Source: Paludibacteraceae bacterium
GTDB lineage: Bacteria > Bacteroidota > Bacteroidia > Bacteroidales > Paludibacteraceae
Length of the DNA: 64,000 bases
Direction: 5' to 3'
Assembly (NCBI GenBank): GCA_024400115.1
Contig: JAKSNF010000004.1
Coordinates: 62,001-126,000 of the forward strand
Shown here piece by piece: positions 53,395 through 62,394 of the stretch (position 1 is the stretch's first letter; every line of letters starts with the position of its first letter). The translations under genes were made by a program, and so were the position numbers. The notes below the pieces were generated by a model that was not told the DNA's origin, did not search any database, and saw only the letters and a list, made by a program, of their open reading frames with translations.

Positions 53395-54414
53395 ATGAGT
53401 AAAACATCTATTAATCTACCAGGATTATCTATTGTCCGCACTATTTGTGCCTTTAGTATTTTATTCGGTCATTTCTATCAATTTGGCGATTGGGGAGTAT
53501 TGGAAAACACTCCAATTCCGTTGCCAGAAATATACCTTCCGGTTGTGACTTTTTTTGTTATTACCGGCTTTCTTATAACTTGGGGCTTCTTAAACGAGGA
53601 ATCGCAAGACGGAGATATCGGTATCATAAACTCGTACAAACGCCGTGCCAAACGAATACTTCCTCTTTATTACATAGGTATTATTGTCGGTTTGTTGGCT
53701 CTTTGGTTGTGTGGTGACCCAATTAAGGGTGATCTTTGGGGACTATTAGCCTTACAACCGAATATCACTCATATTCTTGGAACAACACCTTTTCCTTTGT
53801 GGCATTACTGGTTTTTAGGAACAGAAGTGACCTTTTACTTGCTTTTTCCATTACTTTTTAAGATTAGTCATCAGCATCGTTTGCCCATTATAGCGGCAGT
53901 GGCTATTCTTTGGCTGCTCCTTAAATGGGGAAGTTATTTTGTTTTAGGAAAAGGATTGGTATATCGTTATTTGGGAGTTACAGAGATGGATACTCTTTTA
54001 TTCGGATCCGTCGCTGCCATTTTATTTTACGAACAAAAAACTTGGCTTCTTCGAGTTTGTAACAATCTATGGTTCGCGATAATCAGTTGGGGTTTATTCC
54101 TAACTACTCAATTGTGGGTTCCGTTACTCCCCTCTCCTGTCCGTTCTCTAATAATAGCCCTCTTTTCTCTTATGGTTATCCTCTCCTGTTTCTGCGGACA
54201 TCCAGTATTTGAGAATAGATTTTCACAATTCTTTAGTCGAATATCTTACGGCATTTACATTTTTCACCCCATTGTCATTTATGTATGTGCAGAAGTGTTA
54301 AAGCATTATCAACTAAATATAGGATTGCCTCTATCTGTTCTACTTGTTGTCGTTCTCACCATTGTCTTGGCATACCTCATGCATAGCATTACCAAACTCG
54401 TTTTGCGAGTGTAA
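53395..54414 (+). CDS. Acyltransferase family 3 membrane protein
   Basis: A 339-residue multi-pass membrane enzyme of the OafA/NodX/WecH type that transfers acetyl or other acyl groups to surface sugars. Seen: PGLSIVRTICAFSILFGHFYQF with the conserved R and H in helix 1, FFVITGFLITW, RRAKRILPLYYIG (R-x10 motif), and WFLGTEVTFYLLFPLL. About ten helices. A TTG start at 53383 lies in the terminator T-run of the RNA before it, so I use the ATG at 53395. Expression must come by read-through or an unseen promoter. It may decorate the glycan made by the pse/cap operon, which is only a guess. Confidence 0.9.
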   Translation: MSKTSINLPGLSIVRTICAFSILFGHFYQFGDWGVLENTPIPLPEIYLPVVTFFVITGFLITWGFLNEESQDGDIGIINSYKRRAKRILPLYYIGIIVGLLALWLCGDPIKGDLWGLLALQPNITHILGTTPFPLWHYWFLGTEVTFYLLFPLLFKISHQHRLPIIAAVAILWLLLKWGSYFVLGKGLVYRYLGVTEMDTLLFGSVAAILFYEQKTWLLRVCNNLWFAIISWGLFLTTQLWVPLLPSPVRSLIIALFSLMVILSCFCGHPVFENRFSQFFSRISYGIYIFHPIVIYVCAEVLKHYQLNIGLPLSVLLVVVLTIVLAYLMHSITKLVLRV

Positions 54415-55034
54415 GCATTATTAATTTCCCATTAACGATTATAGCCCCCCCATTTTATCCCCTGCTTTCAGCACTTACTATCTACTCGGTATCTGCTCGG
54501 TAACTGCTCGTTTTCTACTCGGTAACTGCGGCAGCTTTCGCTATGTCATCACAGAGTCATCGCGCTATCTTATCCGCGTGATTGCCGCGTGATTTGGGCG
54601 TAATGACCGAATCCGAGTGCGTCGCCCGCCTCCTCGAAATGTACCAACAACTGACGAAGAATCAATGGTTGTGTTTGCCTTTTCCGCATTCGTTGACACT
54701 TTCCTAAAAAAGTTGACATCATTGTTGTTCGTTCGAGTTTACACTTGACATTTTTAACTTTTAACTTTTGTACGATTATTAAGATTAGGGGTATAGGGAT
54801 AGATAGCAAGTTCCTTGCTTATCCCTTGCTTATCGTATACTATAGGGACTAGTGATGATACGGAGGAGAATATGTATGATTATTAAGATTACCTACTAGG
54901 GGTTTGGGCGAACCCAACAATAACCCAAGAATAACCCAATACCGAAAGTGTGTCTCTATTATACCCACATCGAACTGTTACCGAACGGTTAGGGGAGGAT
55001 AAGCATTAGAAAAGTGCAGTTTTTTGATAAAAAA
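54415..55034. other. About 620 bases without a recognisable gene
   Basis: No supported ORF on either strand. It holds degenerate repeats of CTGCTCGGTAACTG type (54477-54530), AATAACCCAA repeats (about 54912-54945) and two copies of GATTATTAAGATTA (about 54774 and 54877). A short frame from 54603 (MTESECVARLLEMYQQL) reads like coding sequence for 34 residues and stops; it may be the trace of a lost gene. Confidence 0.5.
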
Positions 55035-55044
55035 AGCAAATAAA

Positions 55045-55076
55045 TTTGTGTATGTAAAAAAAAAGTCGTATATTTG
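55045..55076 (+). promoter_or_regulatory. Promoter of the porin-apbE operon
   Basis: TTTGTGTATG, spacer, TATATTTG with 20 bases between boxes, 67 bases before the first start codon at 55144. Confidence 0.8.
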
Positions 55077-55143
55077 CAGCCGAATTTGCGTAATAGGCAA
55101 ATTTCACAGCACAATAAGAGTAATAAACAGATAAATAAGATAC

Positions 55144-55389
55144 ATGATGATTCGTACTACATTTAACAAATTAAGAGAGGTGAAAGACGCTCTCCCACAC
55201 GGTTCAATGGATGCCATTGCCACGGAATTAGGCATCGCATCCGACGAAGTTAGAGGTATTTTTAACGGCACAGCTGCCAACGGTTACCACTTAGATCCGG
55301 GACCCGATGGCGGTATCGTTACCTTAGACGACTCCCGCATTTTAGAGGTGGCTCTACGAGTAGTTTGGACATCTAAAAATGGACTTTAG
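55144..55389 (+). CDS. Small protein with HTH-like segment
   Basis: 81 residues, not recognised. A segment at about 20-42 (GSMDAIATELGIASDEVRGIFNG) has the spacing of a helix-turn-helix, with A-x3-G at the turn, so a small DNA-binding regulator is possible. The rest (GPDGGIVTLDDSRILEVALRVV) is unremarkable. The start may be the second ATG, one codon on. It heads an operon with two porin-like genes, 15 bases before the first. Expression is supported by the promoter just upstream and by close packing. Confidence 0.7.
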   Translation: MMIRTTFNKLREVKDALPHGSMDAIATELGIASDEVRGIFNGTAANGYHLDPGPDGGIVTLDDSRILEVALRVVWTSKNGL

Positions 55390-55404
55390 TCCACAAGCAA
55401 AGAA

Positions 55405-56208
55405 ATGAAACGAAGCGTTCTCACTGTGGTGCTCTGCACCGCAGTATTGTTTATCGCCAGTGCGCACGTACACGCGCAAGACACTACGAGCACACGTAGT
55501 AAGTGGCTGGATGATTATCCCAAGAAAGTGGGATTCACTTGGGGCGCAAACATGGAAGTGCACGCCAATTATATTTGGCGCGGACGGCGTGTTGGCGGCT
55601 TAACTCACCAAGGGAGCGCTAACGTGGGTTATGGAGGTGCCTATGCCGATGTGTGGTGGAACGTGGGTGCACAAGATTGGCAGCTTAACCAGTTCTTGCC
55701 CGAAGTCGATGTGACCGTCGGTTTCCGCCGCTGGGGATTGGACGTGAATTTCATCTACATCCGCAATTTCTTACCTCAAAAGAAAAATTCAGGAGAGGTA
55801 CGACTCAAATATACCGTAAGCAGCAAACTGCCGTTGAGTCTGCAAATAACAACCCGCCCCTGCCTCGAAGACCACTATTTCAACGAAGCAAAGGAGAAAG
55901 TGAGAGCCTATTCAACCTATTTCGAGTTAGGTTATGACTTTGCCCTACCCTATGACATGACCCTGTCCCCACGAGTAGGATTCACCCCGTGGAAGAGTCT
56001 ATACACCGCCTACAAGGGCGATTTTGCAGTAAATAATATCAGTTTCACACTAAGGAAGACATGGCAAGTAAAGTCGTTCATGAATGTGAACGCATTCGCC
56101 GCTATCATGACCAATCCATGGTGGATGAGTTATGATTACCAACAAGGTAACGCATTAACCATTGACGGATTGATGTTTGACACAGGTATAAGTATTAGTT
56201 TTAAATAA
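55405..56208 (+). CDS. TorF-family putative porin
   Basis: An outer-membrane beta-barrel protein of 267 residues: signal peptide (about 1-25, VLCTAVLFIASAHVHAQ), then alternating strands with the family hallmark HANYIWRGRRVGG near the N-terminus (Y-WRG), and aromatic strand ends (VDVTVGFRRWGLDVNFIYIRN). Substrate unknown. It is followed after 30 bases by a second member of the same family, probably from a tandem duplication. Confidence 0.85.
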   Translation: MKRSVLTVVLCTAVLFIASAHVHAQDTTSTRSKWLDDYPKKVGFTWGANMEVHANYIWRGRRVGGLTHQGSANVGYGGAYADVWWNVGAQDWQLNQFLPEVDVTVGFRRWGLDVNFIYIRNFLPQKKNSGEVRLKYTVSSKLPLSLQITTRPCLEDHYFNEAKEKVRAYSTYFELGYDFALPYDMTLSPRVGFTPWKSLYTAYKGDFAVNNISFTLRKTWQVKSFMNVNAFAAIMTNPWWMSYDYQQGNALTIDGLMFDTGISISFK

Positions 56209-56238
56209 AAAATCGAAAAATCGAAAAGTCACAAGCAA

Positions 56239-57102
56239 ATGAAAAAGATTGTTACATTAGTAGTTGCTGCCTTAGCAACGGTTATGAGTTTTGGTCAAGA
56301 GCAAGCAGAAGAAAACACCAAGACTCTCAGTTTCGCCTATGATGCCGGTGCAGAAGTAGTGAGTGCCTATATCTGGCGCGGTCAGTACAATGGCGGTTTG
56401 AGTTTTCAACCTACCCTCGACCTCGGTTGGGATAGCGAACACACGTCCTTCCGATTCGGTGCTTGGGGAAGTGTAGGTGCTTCCGATTGGAAGTTTCAGA
56501 AAGAAGGAACTTATTTCATTCCCGAGTTGGATATTTACGGCACCTTCAATCTTTGGGGTGTAACCCTCGGATTCACCCACTATTACTACTTTGGCGGTAG
56601 TAACTTCTTCAGTTGGGACAAAGTGGCTAATTGGGATGAAGATAAGTTAGAGTCCAACACCTCAACCACGGAAATAACAGTGGGCTACGACTTCAGTGTA
56701 CTCGACCTCTGCGGGCTTTATTTTACTTGGAACACGATGGTTGCCGGTAACGATTTTGCATACACCGAAGAAGAAGAGATTGACAAACGCGCCTATTCGT
56801 CTTATTTAGAGATTGGATACGATTATACATGGGAAAAGCCGGGTCTTACATTAGGTGGCGCTATCGGTATGGTTCCTTGGGCAAGCGATTACTACGGAAC
56901 GGATAAATTCGCGGTCACAAACCTCACACTCAAACTGAATAAAGCATGGGATTTGGATGTGTGCGAACTGGACCTCTATGCACAAGGTACGATTAACCCC
57001 ACGGGAATTGATAAAGGAAATGCCTATATTGCCGGCACCGGCGACGAAAAGATTGGAGAACAAAGACTGAATGGCTGCATCGGATTAGGTGTGTGGTTCT
57101 AG
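56239..57102 (+). CDS. TorF-family putative porin
   Basis: A 287-residue outer-membrane beta-barrel: signal peptide (about 1-20, MKKIVTLVVAALATVMSFGQ), SAYIWRGQYNGGLSFQPTLDLGW as the Y-WRG hallmark, and a strand pattern ending in an aromatic residue (LGVWF), as barrel proteins do for BAM recognition. It has an acidic loop (TEEEEIDKRAYSSYLEIGYDY), with the second half also present in its neighbour. Substrate unknown. apbE follows after 33 bases. Confidence 0.87.
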   Translation: MKKIVTLVVAALATVMSFGQEQAEENTKTLSFAYDAGAEVVSAYIWRGQYNGGLSFQPTLDLGWDSEHTSFRFGAWGSVGASDWKFQKEGTYFIPELDIYGTFNLWGVTLGFTHYYYFGGSNFFSWDKVANWDEDKLESNTSTTEITVGYDFSVLDLCGLYFTWNTMVAGNDFAYTEEEEIDKRAYSSYLEIGYDYTWEKPGLTLGGAIGMVPWASDYYGTDKFAVTNLTLKLNKAWDLDVCELDLYAQGTINPTGIDKGNAYIAGTGDEKIGEQRLNGCIGLGVWF

Positions 57103-57135
57103 CGGAGAGCCTCCGCAGGCGATAAACTCATAAGT

Positions 57136-58149
57136 ATGAATAGAAAGATATTGTTTATAGGATTCATAGTATTGGTGCTCACGGGATGTGCCAAACCTCG
57201 CTATTTCGTTAACGAGGGGCACACGTTCGGTACCTATTACAACATACGCTATGAGGCCACGAAAGACTTAGAGAAGCAGATTATTGCCCATTTACACGAG
57301 TACGATGCTTCCCTCAGTTTCTTCAACGACAGTTCTATCATCAGTCGTATCAACCGCAACGAAGAGGTGGTTACCGATTCCCTCTTTGAGGCCATGTGGG
57401 CAACCGCCTACGAGGTAAGCGAACTCAGTCAAGGTGCTTTTGACATCACCTGCGCCCCCCTTATCAGCGCGTGGGGATTCGGCAAAGATAAAGGTCTCGA
57501 ATACCTCCAGAAGCACCCCCTCGGTCAAAGACAATTAGATAGTTTGATGGCCATCACCGGTTATCGTAAGGTACATCTTCACGACCACCACATCACCAAG
57601 CAAGACCCGCGTTTGACCATGAACGCCAGTGCTATCGCAAAAGGACAAGGTTGCGACGGGATAGCCGCTTTATTAGCCGCCAACGGGTGCGAGAACTACC
57701 TCGTTGATATAGGAGGCGAAGTGGTTGCCAAGGGTCTAAACGCCAAAGGCGAACCGTGGAAGATAGGTATATCCAAGCCCATTGATGACCCCACCGGAAC
57801 GATGCGCGAACTGCAAGAGATAATAGCAACCACCGGCTTATGTATGGCTTCCTCCGGCAATTATCGTCAGTTCTACTACGACGGTAACGAACGCCGCAGT
57901 CACACCATTGACCCTCGTACGGGATACCCCGTTCAGCACAGTTTATTGGGCGCCACCGTTGTCGCCAACTCTTGCATGCGAGCCGACGCTCTGGCTACCG
58001 CCTGCATGGTTTTAGGAGCACGGGCAGCCTTAGAGATGATAGAGAAAGACGGCAATAGTGAGTGTTACCTCATTGTGCACGAGGAGGGGGAAAACAAAGT
58101 CATTAAATCCACTGGTTGGGATGGTTGGATAGAAGAAAAGAGTAAATGA
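57136..58149 (+). CDS. apbE: FAD:protein FMN transferase (ApbE)
   Basis: ApbE attaches FMN to a Thr in target proteins; NqrB and NqrC, encoded at 47903-49863 in this window, carry such sites. The 337-residue lipoprotein has a signal with lipobox LVLTGC (Cys at about 18), then the family segments GTYYNIRYEA, SFFNDSSIISRINRN, FDITCAPLISAWGFGKD, NASAIAKGQGCDGIA, LVDIGGEVVAKG, and SHTIDPRTGYPV for FAD/Mg binding. It would act on the outer face of the inner membrane. Overlaps bamD by 4 bases. Confidence 0.96.
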   Translation: MNRKILFIGFIVLVLTGCAKPRYFVNEGHTFGTYYNIRYEATKDLEKQIIAHLHEYDASLSFFNDSSIISRINRNEEVVTDSLFEAMWATAYEVSELSQGAFDITCAPLISAWGFGKDKGLEYLQKHPLGQRQLDSLMAITGYRKVHLHDHHITKQDPRLTMNASAIAKGQGCDGIAALLAANGCENYLVDIGGEVVAKGLNAKGEPWKIGISKPIDDPTGTMRELQEIIATTGLCMASSGNYRQFYYDGNERRSHTIDPRTGYPVQHSLLGATVVANSCMRADALATACMVLGARAALEMIEKDGNSECYLIVHEEGENKVIKSTGWDGWIEEKSK

Positions 58150-58949
58150 AAAAGTTTTATTTCATATCATTAGTATTGATTATATTCACCGGCTGTGGCG
58201 AATATCAAAGTGTGTTGAAATCGAAAGACGCCGACTTCAAGTTCCAAAAGGCACTTGAGTACTTCGGTCAGAAACAATACGTCAAGGCGCAACAACTATT
58301 GGACGATGTCACTATCTATTACAAAGGAACGGAACGGAGCGAAGATGTGCTCTGCTACTTGGCTCGTTGTTACATGGGGCAGAAAGCCTACACCACCGCC
58401 TCCGAGTATTATCAAGCCTATGTCCGCAATTATCCTAAAGGTAAGTACATCATCGAGGCACGCTTCCAAGAAGGGCATTGCTACTATATGGACGCTCCGG
58501 ACGCCCGCTTAGACCAAGAGATAACGAAGAAAGCGATTGAGTCTTTCTCTAACTTTGTAGACCTCTATCCGGAAAGTCCGTATGCCTCTCAAGCCTATGA
58601 AGAGATGAGCGAGTTATATGACCGCTTAGCCTATAAGGAACTGCTCTCCGCTAAACTGTATTACAACTTAGGAACGTACTTAGGCAATAACTACCTCAGT
58701 TCCGAGATTGTAGCTAAAAACGCGCTGAAAGACTACCCCAGCAACTCGTACCAAGAGGAGTTGAGTTGGATAATCTTAGAAGCGAAATTCCAACAAACAC
58801 TTCTTAGTGTAGAGGAGAAGAAACTGGAACGTGCTCGTGATACGCAAGATGAGTATTATAATTTCATCACCGAGTACCCCGAATCCAAGCACCGCAAAGA
58901 TGCTGAAAAGATTTATAAAGAGATGAGTAAACTCACGAGAGAACAGTGA
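58146..58949 (+). CDS. bamD: Outer membrane assembly lipoprotein BamD
   Basis: BamD is the essential lipoprotein of the BAM complex that inserts barrels such as the two porins upstream. The 267-residue protein has a signal and lipobox (LIIFTGC) and five TPR-like helical hairpins (ALEYFGQKQYVKAQQLLDDV, CYMGQKAYTTASEYYQAYVRNYPKGKYIIEARF, YPESPYASQAYEEM). Length and order with rpoZ and coaBC are usual in Bacteroidota. Confidence 0.93.
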   Translation: MKKFYFISLVLIIFTGCGEYQSVLKSKDADFKFQKALEYFGQKQYVKAQQLLDDVTIYYKGTERSEDVLCYLARCYMGQKAYTTASEYYQAYVRNYPKGKYIIEARFQEGHCYYMDAPDARLDQEITKKAIESFSNFVDLYPESPYASQAYEEMSELYDRLAYKELLSAKLYYNLGTYLGNNYLSSEIVAKNALKDYPSNSYQEELSWIILEAKFQQTLLSVEEKKLERARDTQDEYYNFITEYPESKHRKDAEKIYKEMSKLTREQ

Positions 58950-58998
58950 GAATGATGAATTGATAAATGATGAATTGATTATTAAACAACATAAAATT

Positions 58999-59331
58999 AT
59001 GGATTACAAAAAAACAAAAGCGCCGAAAACTACCCCGACGCGTGACATGAACCAATTGACCGACAAAGTAGGCAACGTTTACGAAACAGTAGCCATCATC
59101 GGTAAACGCAGTAACCAAATTGCAGCTTCGCTCAAGCGCGAGTTGGACTCCAAACTGCAAGACTTCTCCACCCCGCAAGAGGCAATTGAAGACAATTTTG
59201 AGAACCGCGAGCAAATCGAAATCTCTCGTCAGTACGAGGTTATTCCGAAGCCCACACTCATCGCAACCCAAGAGTTTATTGACGACCAACTGATTTATAA
59301 CGTTGGTTCAAAAGACGAGGCTTTGAAGTAA
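58999..59331 (+). CDS. rpoZ: RNA polymerase omega-like subunit
   Basis: A 110-residue Bacteroidota omega/Rpb6-like protein: TRDMNQLTDKVGNVYETVAIIGKRSNQIAASLKREL holds the conserved helix that clamps beta-prime, followed by a family-specific tail. The frame opens at 58960, but those 13 codons come from ATGATGAATTGATAAATGATGAATTG-like repeats; the ATG at 58999 (MDYKKTKAPK) is the likely start. Its stop abuts the coaBC ATG with no gap. Confidence 0.88.
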   Translation: MDYKKTKAPKTTPTRDMNQLTDKVGNVYETVAIIGKRSNQIAASLKRELDSKLQDFSTPQEAIEDNFENREQIEISRQYEVIPKPTLIATQEFIDDQLIYNVGSKDEALK

Positions 59332-60540
59332 ATGTTACAAGGTAAACACATATTGATAGGCATAAGCGGAGGAATAGCCGCTTACAAGATACCCGAACTC
59401 ATACGCTCCCTCATCAAAGAGGGGGCGCAAGTTCGCGTAACGACCACTCGCAATGCCCTTCAATTTGTTACCGAACTAACCCTACAAACCCTCACCAACG
59501 CACGCGTCTATAGCGATGTGTTTGCCGCTATCAACGAGCATTCAACCGAACATATATCATTACCCGATTGGGCAGATATGATGCTTATTGCCCCCGCCAC
59601 CGCCAATGTGCTTGGTAAGATGGCAGCCGGTATTGCCGATGATGCCCTTACCACCACTTTTGCAGCAACGGTAGCCCGTAAGCCCGTCGTCATTGCTCCG
59701 GCAATGAACGATAAGATGTACGAGAACCCTGCTACCCAAAAGGCAATGACAACATTAAGCCAGATGCCGAACGTGACGGTTATAGATTGTGCTGAAGGGT
59801 TCTTAGCCTGTGGCACAACTGGTAAAGGGCGAATGCAAGAGATAGACGTTCTGCAAGAAGAGGTCATCAAGAGTTTTTACGCCAAAGACCTTGCCCATAA
59901 ACGTATTCTCATTACGGCAGGTCCTACTCAAGAGGCGTTGGATCCGGTACGGTACATATCCAATCACTCCTCCGGTAAAATGGGAATAGCTTTAGCACGC
60001 GAGTGTACTCGCCGTGGAGCCAATGTGACTTTGGTATTAGGCCCCTGCTCTACCCCACTCAAGGGAGGAGAGGCAGCAAAGGTGATAAATGTTGTTTCCG
60101 CTCAAGATATGTATCAAGCCGCTACACACGAGTGGGAAAAGCAAGATGCAGCCATCCTTTGTGCTGCCGTGGCAGATTTTACGCCCACACAAAAAGCAGA
60201 ACATAAGATTAAGAAGGCGGAAGGGCAGACGGAACTGAACTTACATCTCACGTTAACACCCGATATTGCCGCAGCATTAGGTGCTGCTAAAACAGAGAAT
60301 CAATGGTTAATTGGTTTTGCTCTCGAGACACAAAACGAGGACGCTAATGCTCGTAAGAAACTGAATAGCAAGAACTTTGATATGATTGTTCTTAATTCAC
60401 TTCAAGACGCAGGAGCCGGATTCTCCGTCGATACGAATAAGGTCACACTCATTGACCACACCACAACACACAACCTCCCACTTATGTCTAAGCAGGAGGT
60501 CGCTCAAAGGATAGTAGATGCTATCTCTGCACTACTATAG
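59332..60540 (+). CDS. coaBC: Phosphopantothenoylcysteine decarboxylase/phosphopantothenate-cysteine ligase
   Basis: The bifunctional enzyme makes 4-phosphopantetheine on the way to coenzyme A. CoaC half: GKHILIGISGGIAAYKIPEL, the catalytic His in EHISLPDWADMM, APAMNDKMYENPATQ, and the Cys-bearing EGFLACGTTGKGRM. CoaB half: RILITAGPTQEALDPVRYISNHSSGKMGIALA and, near the end, a Lys-rich KIKKAEGQTEL segment. 402 residues, normal. Last gene of the porin-apbE-bamD operon, convergent with the DUF3276 gene. Confidence 0.97.
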   Translation: MLQGKHILIGISGGIAAYKIPELIRSLIKEGAQVRVTTTRNALQFVTELTLQTLTNARVYSDVFAAINEHSTEHISLPDWADMMLIAPATANVLGKMAAGIADDALTTTFAATVARKPVVIAPAMNDKMYENPATQKAMTTLSQMPNVTVIDCAEGFLACGTTGKGRMQEIDVLQEEVIKSFYAKDLAHKRILITAGPTQEALDPVRYISNHSSGKMGIALARECTRRGANVTLVLGPCSTPLKGGEAAKVINVVSAQDMYQAATHEWEKQDAAILCAAVADFTPTQKAEHKIKKAEGQTELNLHLTLTPDIAAALGAAKTENQWLIGFALETQNEDANARKKLNSKNFDMIVLNSLQDAGAGFSVDTNKVTLIDHTTTHNLPLMSKQEVAQRIVDAISALL

Positions 60541-60551
60541 AATACCTTCGT

Positions 60552-60935
60552 TTACTTTCTCAGTTTGGAGAACAGACCTCTGCGAGGTTTTTCCTCCTCC
60601 ACAGCGGATTCGGGTTCGCTTTCTCCTTCCGCACGAGGAGTCCACTCTTCGCGGACTGCAATCTCGCCCACTTGACTCTTAACATAGTTGATGACATCTT
60701 CCAGTCCTTCCGTGAAGTGAGCAAAATCTTCCTTATACAGGAACACTTTGTGCTTCTCAAACGACGGAACTGACGTCTCAGAATCCATGTGCTTTTTACT
60801 CTCTGTGATACACAGATACAAATCCTCATTACGAGCCTTCTTAACATCTAAATAATAGATGCGTTTTCCGGCTTTGACGGAGCGAGAATAAACAATCTCA
60901 GGCTCCCTTCTTTCTGCAAAATTACGCTCTTCCAT
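60552..60935 (-). CDS. DUF3276 PUR-type nucleic-acid-binding protein
   Basis: A 127-residue member of the DUF3276 family, structurally related to eukaryotic PUR-alpha: IVYSRSVKAGKRIYYLDVKKARNEDLYLCITESKK is the PUR-repeat core, followed by RHKVFLYKEDFAHF-like KHKVFLYKEDFAHF and an acidic tail ending RRGLFSKLRK. It probably binds single-stranded DNA or RNA. Single gene, with its own promoter divergent from nusB. Confidence 0.9.
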   Translation of the reverse strand: MEERNFAERREPEIVYSRSVKAGKRIYYLDVKKARNEDLYLCITESKKHMDSETSVPSFEKHKVFLYKEDFAHFTEGLEDVINYVKSQVGEIAVREEWTPRAEGESEPESAVEEEKPRRGLFSKLRK

Positions 60936-60959
60936 AGATTGTTGTTTTTAAAAACGCTG

Positions 60960-60991
60960 CAAAAATACACTTTTTTTTTCAATTATGCAAA
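60960..60991 (-). promoter_or_regulatory. Promoter of the DUF3276 gene
   Basis: Minus strand TTTGCATAATT, spacer, TATTTTTG with 20 bases between boxes, 24 bases before the start. Confidence 0.8.
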
Positions 60992-60995
60992 TATA

Positions 60996-61027
60996 TTTGC
61001 AAATATCAAATATTTTTTGTAATTTTG
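60996..61027 (+). promoter_or_regulatory. Promoter of the nusB operon
   Basis: TTTGCAAATAT, spacer, TAATTTTG with 20 bases between boxes. It lies back-to-back with the DUF3276 promoter, only 4 bases between their -33 boxes. Confidence 0.8.
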
Positions 61028-61058
61028 CCGCGAATTTTACAAATATATATCTATAAAT

Positions 61059-62015
61059 ATGATTAATCGCACGAACGTACGCACACGCGTAGCACAAACC
61101 CTTTTTGCTTTCTATACAGAAGGAGACAAAACGCCTTTAACGGCAAAGAAAGATCTGCTCCGGAGTTTTTCAGATACCTATAGTCTTTACATGTTGCTGT
61201 TGGACTATGTTAACGAACTCACTCGTTATGCAGAAGACCAAATAGTCCAATCCCGCGTTCGTGCTAAAGCAACACATGTTAACTATCAGCCCAATATGCG
61301 TTTTGTAGAAAATGCTTTCGCCAAACAAGTATTTGAGAATCGCACCTTGCGTAACTATGTTGAGCAGGAAAAACTAACTTGGGACATGGGCATGTTAGCC
61401 GTTGAAGATGTGTACCGCAAACTGCAAGACGCTCCTTTCTATAAGGAGTATTTAGCATTGCCGGAAACCAATTACGAAGAAGACAAAAAAATCTGGCGCA
61501 AGATTTTTACAGATCTTCTCATAGGCAATGAGAACTTCTATATCGCTTTGGAAGAATTAGAGCTGGCTTTGGACGCTGTCAATTGGACGATAGATGCAGA
61601 TTACATCATCAGTTTTGTGGTCAAAACAATTAAACGATTTAAGGAAGAAGAAGGAGCCAATCAGGCACTATTGCCGATGTTTGATAATGAGCAAGAAGTA
61701 GAATTTGCCACTCAATTGCTTCAAGTAACGATCGATCATCATGATGAATATGCTGATATGATTAATGCTCACCTTAAAAACTGGGATGCCAGTCGCATCG
61801 CCTTAATGGATCGTATTTTGCTCACCATAGCTTTAGCTGAGATTATCAACTTCCCCGATATAGCATTAGAAGTATCGTTTAACGAGTACATTGAACTTGC
61901 CAAAGAATACTCCTCGGATAAGAGTTATATCTTCGTTAACGGTATTCTCACCGAGATTATTCGAGAACTCAAAAACAAGAACCAATTACTAAAAGCAATC
62001 CAATTAAAAAGATAA
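61059..62015 (+). CDS. nusB: Transcription antitermination factor NusB
   Basis: A 318-residue NusB of the long Bacteroidota type. The start MINRTNVRTRVAQTLFAFY matches the first NusB helix; the last ~130 residues are the NusB core (DASRIALMDRILLTIALAEIINFPDIALEVSFNEYIELAKEYSSDKSYIFVNGIL, with D-x-S and FVNGIL). NusB works with NusE and boxA RNA in rRNA transcription. First of three genes, followed by yajC and ybbR as usual. Confidence 0.94.
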   Translation: MINRTNVRTRVAQTLFAFYTEGDKTPLTAKKDLLRSFSDTYSLYMLLLDYVNELTRYAEDQIVQSRVRAKATHVNYQPNMRFVENAFAKQVFENRTLRNYVEQEKLTWDMGMLAVEDVYRKLQDAPFYKEYLALPETNYEEDKKIWRKIFTDLLIGNENFYIALEELELALDAVNWTIDADYIISFVVKTIKRFKEEEGANQALLPMFDNEQEVEFATQLLQVTIDHHDEYADMINAHLKNWDASRIALMDRILLTIALAEIINFPDIALEVSFNEYIELAKEYSSDKSYIFVNGILTEIIRELKNKNQLLKAIQLKR

Positions 62016-62041
62016 ATAACTAATCAAAAACAATTACAATT

Positions 62042-62392
62042 ATGCTAAATTTAATTCTTTTACAAGATGCAGCTGCTGCTGCCGGTCAACAAGGTGGTCA
62101 ACAAGGTAGTCAGTGGGGTTTTTGGATTATGATGATCCTCATCTTCGTTGTATTTTATTTCTTTATGATTCGCCCTCAAACAAAAAAACAAAAAGAGCTC
62201 CAAAAGCAACGCGAAGCCATGAAGAAAGGCGACAAGGTCGTAACCGCCGGTGGTATTTACGGTATCATCAAGGAAGTACAAGAAACAACCTTACTCATTG
62301 AGATTTCCAAAGACATTGTCATTAAAATAGACAAAGGTAGCGTATATGCAAGCGCAGAAGACGCACAACAATCTCCTAAGGAAAATAAATAA
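62042..62392 (+). CDS. yajC: Preprotein translocase subunit YajC
   Basis: A 116-residue single-pass membrane protein: an N-terminal Gln-rich stretch, one helix (WGFWIMMILIFVVFYFFMI), then the conserved IRPQTKKQKELQKQREAMKKGDKVVTAGGIYG. It associates with SecDF-YidC. Two bases before the next gene. Confidence 0.95.
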   Translation: MLNLILLQDAAAAAGQQGGQQGSQWGFWIMMILIFVVFYFFMIRPQTKKQKELQKQREAMKKGDKVVTAGGIYGIIKEVQETTLLIEISKDIVIKIDKGSVYASAEDAQQSPKENK

Positions 62393-62394
62393 TA

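Noticed and set aside
54570..54809. 79-codon minus-strand frame
   Set aside because: No Shine-Dalgarno or promoter and no recognisable pattern; it spans repeats and a low-complexity zone.
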